Source: Clostridia bacterium
GTDB taxonomy: Bacteria > Bacillota_A > Clostridia > Oscillospirales > CAG-272
Direction of reading: 5' to 3'
Assembly: GCA_017467205.1 (NCBI GenBank)
Contig: JAFTSQ010000023.1
Span: 1 to 27,929, forward strand
DNA: 27,929 nt
Positions 14,514-21,426 of this stretch are shown piece by piece. Below the pieces are notes generated by a model. The model had not been told where the DNA came from. It did no database searches and worked only from the letters and a program-made list of their open reading frames with translations. The translations under genes were made by a program, and so were the position numbers. Positions within the stretch are counted from its first letter, which is position 1; the number at the start of each line of letters is the position of its first letter.

Positions 14514-15304
14514 TAAAATTTATACTTTATTCCCGAGTTTATATAACCTGCATACTTAAAATCTTCGGGATTGTGACGGACTATGTAATCAATATAGGAA
14601 TCCACGAGCTGTGCTGTCAGAATGTATCCCGAGGGAGTCATATGACCGTAGAGGAAATACTTATCCTTGAAGCTTTTATCGTACACGGGTCCGTACTTGT
14701 AGAGGTCTATCACGTAGGAATTCTCGAAAATTTTTGCAAGGTCGTAGAGCGCGGAGTTAACGCCGAGGGTTAAATCCTTCTGCCCGTCGCGGCTCTCTTC
14801 CTTCGGGAAGGTGACGAAGAAGAACTTTGCGTCGGGGCTTATCTCTTTGTAGCGGCTGATTATCATTGCGTAGTAGCCGAGGAATGTCGGCTTATTGTTT
14901 TTCCAGTTTTCCGTATCAATATCGGCGACCGAGCCTATCTCCATGCCCTTGTTGTATACGTCGTTGACGCCGAGCGCTATAACGTAGGCCTGGCACGCCT
15001 TTTCCTTATCCCACATACCGTTATTTTCGGCAAAGCTTTCGATATATTCCTTTGCGGTCATACCGCCGCGCGAGAAATTATACGCCGTGAGTCCGCATTT
15101 TCTTGCTATATACTGTCCCCACGAGTATTCGTAAAGGTCGTGGTAGTTGTAGCCACCGTTTTCGTTTTTGATCTGAAACTCTCCCGACGACAAGCTGTCG
15201 CCAACGAAGGCTATTTTGCGAAATACAGAGGTGTGACTGTATGCGCCTACAAGAGTGTCAAGCGGCTTTTCGTTTTCGCTATATAAAAGTTTGTTCCAAT
15301 CCAT
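14513..15304 (-). CDS. SGNH/GDSL-family hydrolase (putative esterase)
   Basis: A 263-residue SGNH hydrolase. Block I reads IAFVGDSLSSG with the nucleophile Ser 37. The block II Gly lies in NFSRGGMTAKEY, block III is IALGVNDVY, and block V holds the catalytic His in YGHMTPSGYILTAQ. This family cleaves ester bonds, often acetyl groups on sugars. There is no signal peptide, so it should act in the cytoplasm. GGAGG lies 8 bases before the ATG and a good promoter lies upstream. It is separated from the leftward AraC gene by a mosaic repeat. Its position beside an amino-sugar operon suggests an acetylated carbohydrate as substrate, which is inference. Confidence 0.88.
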   Translation of the reverse strand: MDWNKLLYSENEKPLDTLVGAYSHTSVFRKIAFVGDSLSSGEFQIKNENGGYNYHDLYEYSWGQYIARKCGLTAYNFSRGGMTAKEYIESFAENNGMWDKEKACQAYVIALGVNDVYNKGMEIGSVADIDTENWKNNKPTFLGYYAMIISRYKEISPDAKFFFVTFPKEESRDGQKDLTLGVNSALYDLAKIFENSYVIDLYKYGPVYDKSFKDKYFLYGHMTPSGYILTAQLVDSYIDYIVRHNPEDFKYAGYINSGIKYKF

Positions 15305-15339
15305 AAAAGCTTCCTCCGGAAGAGTGTGTATTTGAGTTC

Positions 15340-15368
15340 ATTTTATCATACGCTACGGTTATTGTCAA
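15340..15368 (-). promoter_or_regulatory. Sigma-A promoter of the SGNH hydrolase gene
   Basis: TTGACA (15368-15363), 17-base spacer, TAAAAT (15345-15340) on the minus strand, 36 bases before the ATG. The hydrolase can therefore be expressed independently of the AraC gene upstream. Confidence 0.85.
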
Positions 15369-15395
15369 TAGAAAATATCCTCTTTTCAGCTCGGT

Positions 15396-15661
15396 TAGCC
15401 AATACCAACCTAAATTGAACCCGTTTTAAGAGGCATATTTTTCGTATAAATGCTCGTAATATCCGCATATTACTTCGCCTTTCAGACTTTTTTTGCGAAA
15501 AATCTGCTCTCTTAAAATAAGTTCTTACATAAAGCGGTGTAAATTCGATGATATTTTTTGAAAATGAGCGAAGCAAAGTGCGGACTTTGCGAGTGAGTTT
15601 TCGGGAAATAGCGCGGATGTTCACCGCTTTAGGCGGGTTCGATTTAGGTTGGTATTGGCTA
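15396..15661. repeat. Mosaic element: two diverged repeat units in inverted orientation
   Basis: The ends are a 28-base inverted repeat with one mismatch (15396-15423 and 15634-15661, starting TAGCCAATACCAACCTAAAT). Further inside, each half holds a hairpin of identical scaffold but different stem. On the plus strand at 15568-15593 it reads GCGAAG, CAAAGT, GCGG, ACTTTG, CGAG. On the minus strand at 15478-15453 it reads GCGAAG, TAATAT, GCGG, ATATTA, CGAG. The halves are thus two copies of one unit arranged head to head, like the REP pairs (BIMEs) of other bacteria. There is no ORF of note inside. The right end supplies the TAG stop codon of the AraC gene. Confidence 0.7.
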
Positions 15662-16465
15662 GCCCTTTTGCTTTTCGCTTGATGGCGCTTGACCGAAAAG
15701 CTTAAGGTAGCTGCGGTAAAACGAGGTGTAATCGCGGAAGCCGCACCTTTCGCAAGCGACAGTTGGGCGCTCGCCAAGGCGTATCATTCTCTGCGCCGCA
15801 AGCAGCCTTTTTTCATTTATGTACCGCTTCGGTGTGCGGAGCAGCTCCTTTTTGAAGATTCTGAAAAGATAACTTTCGGTAACGAAGAGCCTTTTCGCTA
15901 TTTCCGAAACTCCCTCTATCGTGTAAAGCTCCTCGTTTATTATCTTGAGCGCGCTTGAAACGAGCGGGTTGGTGACCGAAAATTCCTCGGGCGGCAGATA
16001 CTTCTTTTCTATATTAATATTGTAGAAAAGCTCCTTCAAAAGCAGCGATATGACCTCTCCGAAATCCTCGCGCGAAAGGTTTGAATAATAGTAGTCAAGC
16101 TTATCGAATATACCCTTGGCAATAGGATTGTCAAGAAGGTTTATCACCTCGGTGTCATCCGAGATGAGCTCTGCCGACCTCTCACCGAGGCTTGCCGCGT
16201 CGAAAAGAATATTGTAGCGCTCGTAATCCTTTTGCGAGTCTATCCTTATAAAATGATGCTTCATCGGCGGTATGAGAATGAGGTCGCCGCCCTTCAGCTT
16301 GTATTTTCTGTCCTCAATAATATGCGTTGCGTCGCCGCTGACGAAGAAAAGGAGCTCGTAGGAGTTGTGCGTATGAGCCGAGTATGCGTCGCAGGGCGGG
16401 GAAAGAGTCAGCTGATGCTTATAGAAAAAATCGCGCTTTTCAAAGATGTTGCTTGTTATTTTCAA
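15659..16465 (-). CDS. AraC-family transcriptional regulator
   Basis: A 268-residue regulator. The N-terminal half is a cupin-like sensor domain (AHTHNSYELLFFVSGDATHI and LKGGDLILIPPMKHHFIRID). The C-terminal roughly 100 residues form the double helix-turn-helix of AraC proteins (VSEIAKRLFVTESYLFRIFK, then VACERCGFRDYTSFYRSYLK). I place the start at a TTG (16465) because a strong AGGGGGTG site lies six bases upstream; an ATG at 16498 lies inside the -10 region of the promoter and is unlikely. The stop codon is contributed by the repeat element, so the last few residues may have been altered by insertion. It is divergent from the Gfo/Idh-nag operon and is its probable activator, responding to a sugar or sugar phosphate. 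Confidence 0.9.
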   Translation of the reverse strand: MKITSNIFEKRDFFYKHQLTLSPPCDAYSAHTHNSYELLFFVSGDATHIIEDRKYKLKGGDLILIPPMKHHFIRIDSQKDYERYNILFDAASLGERSAELISDDTEVINLLDNPIAKGIFDKLDYYYSNLSREDFGEVISLLLKELFYNINIEKKYLPPEEFSVTNPLVSSALKIINEELYTIEGVSEIAKRLFVTESYLFRIFKKELLRTPKRYINEKRLLAAQRMIRLGERPTVACERCGFRDYTSFYRSYLKLFGQAPSSEKQKG

Positions 16466-16488
16466 GGAATTCACCCCCTCGCTTTTTG

Positions 16489-16517
16489 AGTATATCACAT
16501 TCGTTCAGTTTTTGCAA
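16489..16517 (-). promoter_or_regulatory. Sigma-A promoter of the AraC regulator gene
   Basis: TTGCAA (16517-16512), 17-base spacer, TATACT (16494-16489) on the minus strand, 24 bases before the TTG start. Confidence 0.75.
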
Positions 16518-16520
16518 TAT

Positions 16521-16534
16521 AAATATCGATATTT
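16521..16534. promoter_or_regulatory. Palindrome in the divergent regulator/operon gap, candidate operator
   Basis: AAATATCGATATTT is a perfect 14-base palindrome just upstream of both the regulator -35 box and the operon promoter. It is AT-rich and could arise by chance. AraC proteins usually bind direct repeats, so the assignment is tentative. Confidence 0.35.
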
Positions 16535-16561
16535 GCCATTTATTTTACAAAGATTATATAT

Positions 16562-16567
16562 TATAAT
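16562..16567 (+). promoter_or_regulatory. -10 box of the Gfo/Idh-nag operon with poor -35
   Basis: TATAAT at 16562-16567 is 35 bases before the ATG, but no -35 hexamer close to consensus lies 16-18 bases upstream. This fits a promoter that needs an activator, most likely the divergent AraC protein. Confidence 0.5.
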
Positions 16568-16602
16568 GGTTTCAGTAGAATAATTTTTTTGGGAGGCAAC
16601 CT

Positions 16603-17676
16603 ATGAAAAAGCTAAATATCGCGATAATCGGACAGGGCAGGAGCGGAAAGAATATCCACGGCAACTATTACCGCTCGGAGTCTAATAAGTACTACACGGT
16701 AAAATACGTGGTGGACTTTGACGAGCGCCGCAGGAAAATATCCGAGGAAATCTATCCCGGCTGCACCGCGCTTTCCGACTACATCGAGCTTTACGGCAAG
16801 GATGATATCGACCTTGTGGTAAACGCAACCTTCTCCGAAACTCACTATTCGATAACCCGCGACCTTATCGAGCACGGCTTCAACGTTCTCGTTGAAAAGC
16901 CCTTCGGCAGAAATAAATACGAGTGCAACACTCTGATTCAGCTTGCAAAGGAGCGCGGCGTGACCCTTGCGGTCTTCCAGCAGAGCTTCTACGCCCCCTA
17001 TTATAACTTCGCCATAGACCTTGCAAAATCCGGCAAGCTCGGCGAGATAAAGCAGGTTAGCGTGGCGTTCAACGGCTTTGCTCGCCGTTGGGATTGGCAG
17101 ACGCTTCAGAAGAAGTGCGCGGGCGGAACGTTTAACACGGGCCCCCACCCGATAGGCATTGGTCTTGCCTTTCTTGACTTCTCTCCAAGCGTAAGAGTCG
17201 CTTACAGCAAGCTCGGCTTGGCGCTTACGAGCGGCGACGGTGACGATTACTCCAAGATAATCCTCGAGGCAAACGAAGGCCCGACGATTGATATCGAGAT
17301 AATCTCCTGCGACGCGTACACCGATTATAACATCAAGGTTATGGGCAGTCGCGGAACGCTCAAGTGCACCACCAAAAACTATAAGTATACCTACATAACC
17401 GACGAGGAAAATCCGCCCAAGCCCGTTATTGAAAAATTCCTTGAGGATGCCGACGGCAATCCCATTTACTGCAAGGAAAGCCTCGTTAAGCATACCGAGG
17501 AGGGCACCTTCGAGGGAACTGCCTTCGATATCGGAACTGCCTCGCTCTACGAGGAGCTCTACTACCTGATAACCGAGGGGCGGCCTATGAAGATAAGCTG
17601 CGAGATGGCGGCGGACGTTATCGGAGTTATCGAAACCGTAATAGCCGAGAATCCGCTTCCCGTAAAATATATTTGA
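16603..17676 (+). CDS. Gfo/Idh/MocA-family oxidoreductase (first of two)
   Basis: A 357-residue NAD(P)-dependent oxidoreductase. The N-terminal Rossmann motif reads NIAIIGQGRSGKNIHGNYYR, and the EKP motif of the family is present as NVLVEKPFGRNK. The C-terminal part is the usual alpha/beta sugar-binding domain with GGTFNTGPHPIGIGLAF, where the His corresponds to the catalytic region. GGGAGG lies eight bases before the ATG. It is the first gene of an AraC-controlled operon and is followed 13 bases later by a second family member. In such pairs with an isomerase and NagA/NagB enzymes, the oxidoreductases often interconvert hydroxyl and keto groups of a sugar ring, but the substrate here is unknown. 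Confidence 0.92.
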   Translation: MKKLNIAIIGQGRSGKNIHGNYYRSESNKYYTVKYVVDFDERRRKISEEIYPGCTALSDYIELYGKDDIDLVVNATFSETHYSITRDLIEHGFNVLVEKPFGRNKYECNTLIQLAKERGVTLAVFQQSFYAPYYNFAIDLAKSGKLGEIKQVSVAFNGFARRWDWQTLQKKCAGGTFNTGPHPIGIGLAFLDFSPSVRVAYSKLGLALTSGDGDDYSKIILEANEGPTIDIEIISCDAYTDYNIKVMGSRGTLKCTTKNYKYTYITDEENPPKPVIEKFLEDADGNPIYCKESLVKHTEEGTFEGTAFDIGTASLYEELYYLITEGRPMKISCEMAADVIGVIETVIAENPLPVKYI

Positions 17677-17689
17677 GGAGGATAGACCT

Positions 17690-18562
17690 ATGAAGAGAAT
17701 AGCAATTCTCGGTTGTGAGAACTCTCACGCCAACAATTTTTTAACTCTTATCAAGGAGAGGGAAAAGTATTCCGACGTTGAGGTGGTCGGAGTATACAGC
17801 GACGAGCGCGAGGCGGCAGAAAAGCTTCGGGAAAAATTCGGCACGCCTATCCTTGACAGCTTCGCTGACGCGCAGGGTAAAATCGACGGTCTTGTCATCA
17901 CCGCGCGCCACGGCGATAACCATTATAAATTCGCACGCCCCTACCTTAACGACAAAATTCCGATGTTTATTGATAAGCCGATTACCGTAAGCGAGGATGA
18001 GGCGGTTGACTTTATGAGAGAGCTCAAGTCCCGCGACATAAGCTTCAGCGGCGGCTCGTCGCTCAAGCACGCAGATATGGTTCTGGAGCTGAAGGCGCAC
18101 GCGGCGGCAAAGACTTCGGGAAAAACGCTCGGCGGCGTAGTTCGCGCACCTCTTGCAAGCGACAGTGAGTACGGCGGATTTTACTTCTATGCCCAGCATC
18201 TCGTCGAGATGGTGTCGGAGATATACGGCAGATATCCCACCTCGGTTATAGCTATGCCGAAGGGTGTCGAAACAACGGTTATCTTCCGCTACGAAGAATA
18301 CGATATCGTCGGCAGCTATTTTGAGCACAGCAGTCAGTACTATGCGGCGCGCTATGCCGAAAAGGGCTCGCAGGGCGGTGTAGTCGATATCTCCAACAAG
18401 GAGTGCTTCGTTCGCGAGTTCGACGAGTTCTATAAGCTCCTCTCGGGCGAGCGCGGCGAGATGTCCTACGAGGATTTCATAGCTCCCGTTTTCGTAATGA
18501 ATGCAATAGAGCGCTCGCTTAAGAGCGGAAAAGAAGAAAAGGTAAAGGAATTTGCTCTTTGA
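17690..18562 (+). CDS. Gfo/Idh/MocA-family oxidoreductase (second of two)
   Basis: A 290-residue, shorter member of the same superfamily. The Rossmann start reads RIAILGCENSHANNFLTLI. This departs from the canonical GxGxxG in a way seen in a subgroup with a Cys-Glu-Asn-Ser-His motif. The EKP equivalent is FIDKPITVSEDEAVDF. A middle segment, SFSGGSSLKHADMVLELKAH, precedes a C-terminal domain with YFYAQHLVEMVSEIYGRYPT, where the His may be catalytic. It follows the first oxidoreductase by 13 bases with GAGGAGG before its ATG, and its TGA overlaps the next start (TGATG). The low similarity to its neighbour suggests a different step rather than a duplication. Confidence 0.9.
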   Translation: MKRIAILGCENSHANNFLTLIKEREKYSDVEVVGVYSDEREAAEKLREKFGTPILDSFADAQGKIDGLVITARHGDNHYKFARPYLNDKIPMFIDKPITVSEDEAVDFMRELKSRDISFSGGSSLKHADMVLELKAHAAAKTSGKTLGGVVRAPLASDSEYGGFYFYAQHLVEMVSEIYGRYPTSVIAMPKGVETTVIFRYEEYDIVGSYFEHSSQYYAARYAEKGSQGGVVDISNKECFVREFDEFYKLLSGERGEMSYEDFIAPVFVMNAIERSLKSGKEEKVKEFAL

Positions 18563-20175
18563 TGAAAAACTATATTTTATCTGCGTTTGCAGACGAGTAT
18601 TCGGACGCCTTAGAGGAGCAGCTTAAGGCTCTTGCTGGATTCGGTATCCCCTCGCTTGAGCTTCGCCACGCCGATGGCAAGAACGTGTCCGAGATGACCG
18701 AGGAGGATATAACCCGTGTCAAGAATTTGGCTGATTTTTACGGAATTTCGATATCCGCGATAGGCTCTCCCATAGGCAAGGTAACGCTTGACGGAGATAT
18801 TGACGGGCACTTCGAAATGGCGGAGCGCGTATTTTCATACGCGAAGGTGCTCGGCGCAAAGCGCGTGAGAGTTTTCAGCTTCTATCCCCCGGAGGGCAAG
18901 GATATCGCCGACTGCGAGGATGAGGTATTCGCGCTCACCGAGCGGATGTTAGACCTCGGTGATAAGTATTCGCTGACCCTCTGCCACGAGAACGAGGCGA
19001 AAATATACGGCGACACCCCCGAGCGCTGCAAAAAGCTCCTTGACCGCTTCGGCGGCAGGCTCAAGTGCGTTTTCGATATGGGTAACTTCGTCCTTGAGGG
19101 AGTTGACCCCCTCAAAGCCTACGATGAGCTTTCGGAGTATATCGAATATTTCCATATAAAAGACGCGCTTGCCAAGGGCGCGATAGTTCCGCCCGGCGCG
19201 GGCGAGGCGAAAATCGCCGAGATACTCGCGCGTCACTCGGCGGAGCACGGTGCGGTCAGCCTGACCCTTGAGCCTCACCTCGAAACCTTCTCAGGACTTA
19301 ACGCATTAGTCGGCAGAAGCTTCGAGAACCCTTATAAGTACGAGAGTCCCAAGTCGGCGTTTACCGACGCGGTGGAAAAACTAAAGGATATATTAAAAGG
19401 AGAAAGTGATATGAAGAGCTTTGTAAAGGATAAACTCACGGTAAATATTTACGACAGCCGCAAGGCTATGGGATGCGCGGCGGCAGAGGATATCAAGAAC
19501 GCTATTGTTGCCGCTCTTTCGAAAAAGGATGAAATTAATATGATTTTTGCGGCAGCTCCCTCGCAGAACGAGGTGCTTGCGGCGTTGGCGGCTGACCCCG
19601 AGATTGAATGGGGAAGAATCAACGCCTATCATATGGACGAGTACATAGGTCTTGCGAAGGACGCGCCTCAGGGCTTTGGTAACTTCCTTCGCGCGCATCT
19701 TTTCGACCTCGTGCCCTTTAAGAGCGTCAACTGCATAAAATCCGATGCAACAGATGCCGTGGCAGAATGCGAAAGATATTCGAAGCTTCTTACCGAAAAT
19801 CCCACCGACATCGTCGTAATGGGCATCGGCGAGAACGGACATATCGCATTCAATGACCCGCCCGTTGCCGACTTTGCCGATAAGTGCAAGGCAAAGCCCG
19901 TCAAGCTTGACGAGATATGCCGCAATCAGCAGGTAAACGACGGATGCTTTGAAAAGCTCTCCGACGTTCCGACTCACGCAATAACTCTCACAGTTCCCGC
20001 GCTCGTAGCCGCACCCAAGCTCTTCTGCATAGTTCCCGCAAAGACGAAGGCTTGGGCGGTAAAGGAAACGCTCAACGGCACCATAGACGAGCACTGTCCT
20101 GCAAGCATTTTGCGCACTCACACCGACGCAACTCTTTATCTTGACCCCGACAGCTCTTCATTGCTTGAGGCGTAA
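18562..20175 (+). CDS. Fusion: sugar phosphate isomerase/epimerase (TIM barrel) with NagB-type glucosamine-6-phosphate deaminase
   Basis: A 537-residue two-domain protein. Residues 1-280 are a xylose-isomerase-like/AP-endonuclease-2 TIM barrel, with metal-site candidates in SLELRHADG, TLCHENEAK, VFDMGNFV, EYFHIKDA and LTLEPHLE. Residues 284-537 are a complete NagB-like deaminase of the non-canonical group: MIFAAAPSQNEVLAAL, NAYHMDEYIGL, MGIGENGHIAFNDPPVADF and CPASILRTH. NagB converts glucosamine 6-phosphate to fructose 6-phosphate and ammonia. At the join (19398-19413) an intact AGGAG, an eight-base gap and an ATG are kept in the reading frame, as if two genes had fused. The deaminase could also be made separately from that ATG. 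The gene start overlaps the previous stop (TGATG), and nagA follows three bases after the stop. Domain calls are firm; whether the fusion is real or a frame error is not settled. Confidence 0.85.
   Translation: MKNYILSAFADEYSDALEEQLKALAGFGIPSLELRHADGKNVSEMTEEDITRVKNLADFYGISISAIGSPIGKVTLDGDIDGHFEMAERVFSYAKVLGAKRVRVFSFYPPEGKDIADCEDEVFALTERMLDLGDKYSLTLCHENEAKIYGDTPERCKKLLDRFGGRLKCVFDMGNFVLEGVDPLKAYDELSEYIEYFHIKDALAKGAIVPPGAGEAKIAEILARHSAEHGAVSLTLEPHLETFSGLNALVGRSFENPYKYESPKSAFTDAVEKLKDILKGESDMKSFVKDKLTVNIYDSRKAMGCAAAEDIKNAIVAALSKKDEINMIFAAAPSQNEVLAALAADPEIEWGRINAYHMDEYIGLAKDAPQGFGNFLRAHLFDLVPFKSVNCIKSDATDAVAECERYSKLLTENPTDIVVMGIGENGHIAFNDPPVADFADKCKAKPVKLDEICRNQQVNDGCFEKLSDVPTHAITLTVPALVAAPKLFCIVPAKTKAWAVKETLNGTIDEHCPASILRTHTDATLYLDPDSSSLLEA
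19398..19413 (+). promoter_or_regulatory. Internal ribosome binding site and start codon at the isomerase/NagB junction
   Basis: AGGAG at 19398-19402 and ATG at 19411-19413 lie exactly where the NagB domain begins. A TGA in another frame (19407-19409) ends one base before the ATG, the kind of stop that would end the isomerase if the frame shifted once upstream. Confidence 0.55.
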
Positions 20176-20178
20176 GAG

Positions 20179-21327
20179 ATGAGCATGCGTATAAAATCCG
20201 ATAAAATAGTCCTCGCTGACTCGGTTTTTGACGGCTATGTTTATATCGAAAACGGAGTAATAAGCGATATTACCACCGAGTGCCGAGAGGCACGGGAGTC
20301 GTACGACTTTACCGGCAAATACCTGTCGGCAGGCTTTATCGAGCTTCACACTCACGGCGGCGGAGGGTATAGCTTTGCCGATTCGAGCGCCGATGAGGTT
20401 GCGGACGGCTGTAATTTCCAGGCTCGCCACGGCGTAACGAGCATTCTTCCCACGATATCCACGAGCGCCTTTCTTGATATGAAGCGCTCGCTTGAAAATA
20501 TCGCCGAGGTAATGAAGCGCGGACTTGCTCAAAACAACGTAATAGGCGCTCATCTTGAAGGTCCGTACCTCTCGCTTGAGCAGTGCGGCGCGCAGTATCC
20601 CGAGAATATAACCGAGCCGAAGGAGCGTGAATACCGCGCACTCGTCGAAGACCTCGGCGGGTATATAAAGCGCTGGACTTATGCTCCGGAACGCGACACG
20701 GGGGCTGCCTTCTGCACCTTTTTGACCGAAAACGGAATAATAGCCTCGCCGGGTCACACAAGCGCAACGTATACCGATATGATAGCGGCAGTCGGGGCGG
20801 GTGCAAGCCTTGTAACCCACCTTTACTCCTGCACCTCTACCGTAACGCGAAAGGCGGGCTTCCGCTCGCTCGGCGTTATAGAGTCGGCATACCTTCTTGA
20901 CGATCTGTTCGTCGAAATAATAGCCGACGGCAAGCATCTGCCGCCCGAGCTTATTAATATGATAGTTAAGATTAAGGGTCGCGACAGAGTCGCGCTCGTT
21001 ACCGACAGTCTATCCGTAGCCGGAACGGCAGTCACGAGTGGCAACCTCTGCGGTACAGACTTTATAGTCGAGGACGGCGTTGCAAGGCTTCCCGACCGTT
21101 CGGCATTCGTTGGCAGTGTTGCCACCGCCGACACGCTCGTGAGAACGCTCACCCTGTCGTGTGATATATCGCTCGTCGACGCGGTCTATATGCTGACCAG
21201 TACCCCCGCAAAAATCCTCGGTCTTAATAAGGGCGAGATAGCGGTGGGCAAGGACGCAGACTTCGCAGTCTTCGACGCCGATATCTCGGTAAGCGCCGTT
21301 TTCGTTATGGGCAAGAAAATCGTTTGA
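20179..21327 (+). CDS. nagA: N-acetylglucosamine-6-phosphate deacetylase
   Basis: A 382-residue amidohydrolase that removes the acetyl group from GlcNAc 6-phosphate, giving glucosamine 6-phosphate for the NagB domain encoded just upstream. The metal-site and catalytic motifs are present: GFIELHTHGG, AHLEGPYLS (the usual Glu), SPGHTSATY, VTHLYSCTST in place of the more common HLFNAM, and VTDSLSVAGT with the catalytic Asp. The C-terminal LGLNKGEIAVGKDADFAVFD is typical of the family. It starts three bases after the NagB stop; ATG codons at 20179 and 20185 are both possible. The next gene has its own promoter, so nagA probably ends this operon, although no clear terminator follows. Confidence 0.94.
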   Translation: MSMRIKSDKIVLADSVFDGYVYIENGVISDITTECREARESYDFTGKYLSAGFIELHTHGGGGYSFADSSADEVADGCNFQARHGVTSILPTISTSAFLDMKRSLENIAEVMKRGLAQNNVIGAHLEGPYLSLEQCGAQYPENITEPKEREYRALVEDLGGYIKRWTYAPERDTGAAFCTFLTENGIIASPGHTSATYTDMIAAVGAGASLVTHLYSCTSTVTRKAGFRSLGVIESAYLLDDLFVEIIADGKHLPPELINMIVKIKGRDRVALVTDSLSVAGTAVTSGNLCGTDFIVEDGVARLPDRSAFVGSVATADTLVRTLTLSCDISLVDAVYMLTSTPAKILGLNKGEIAVGKDADFAVFDADISVSAVFVMGKKIV

Positions 21328-21351
21328 TAAAATGCCCTGAACCAAATCGCG

Positions 21352-21381
21352 TTGACTTTCCTTTTTTACGTATGCTACAAT
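21352..21381 (+). promoter_or_regulatory. Promoter of the SASA lipoprotein gene
   Basis: TTGACT (21352-21357), 18-base spacer, TACAAT (21376-21381), 45 bases before the ATG at 21427. The gene can be transcribed without the nag operon. Confidence 0.7.
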
Positions 21382-21426
21382 ATTTATGTAAGTACCTTTC
21401 AAAAAAGTGAAATGAGGATACGCTTT

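Noticed and set aside
15346..15777. Leftward 143-codon frame across the mosaic repeat
   Set aside because: It crosses the repeat borders, the hydrolase promoter and the end of the AraC gene in another frame, and its composition is unlike a protein.
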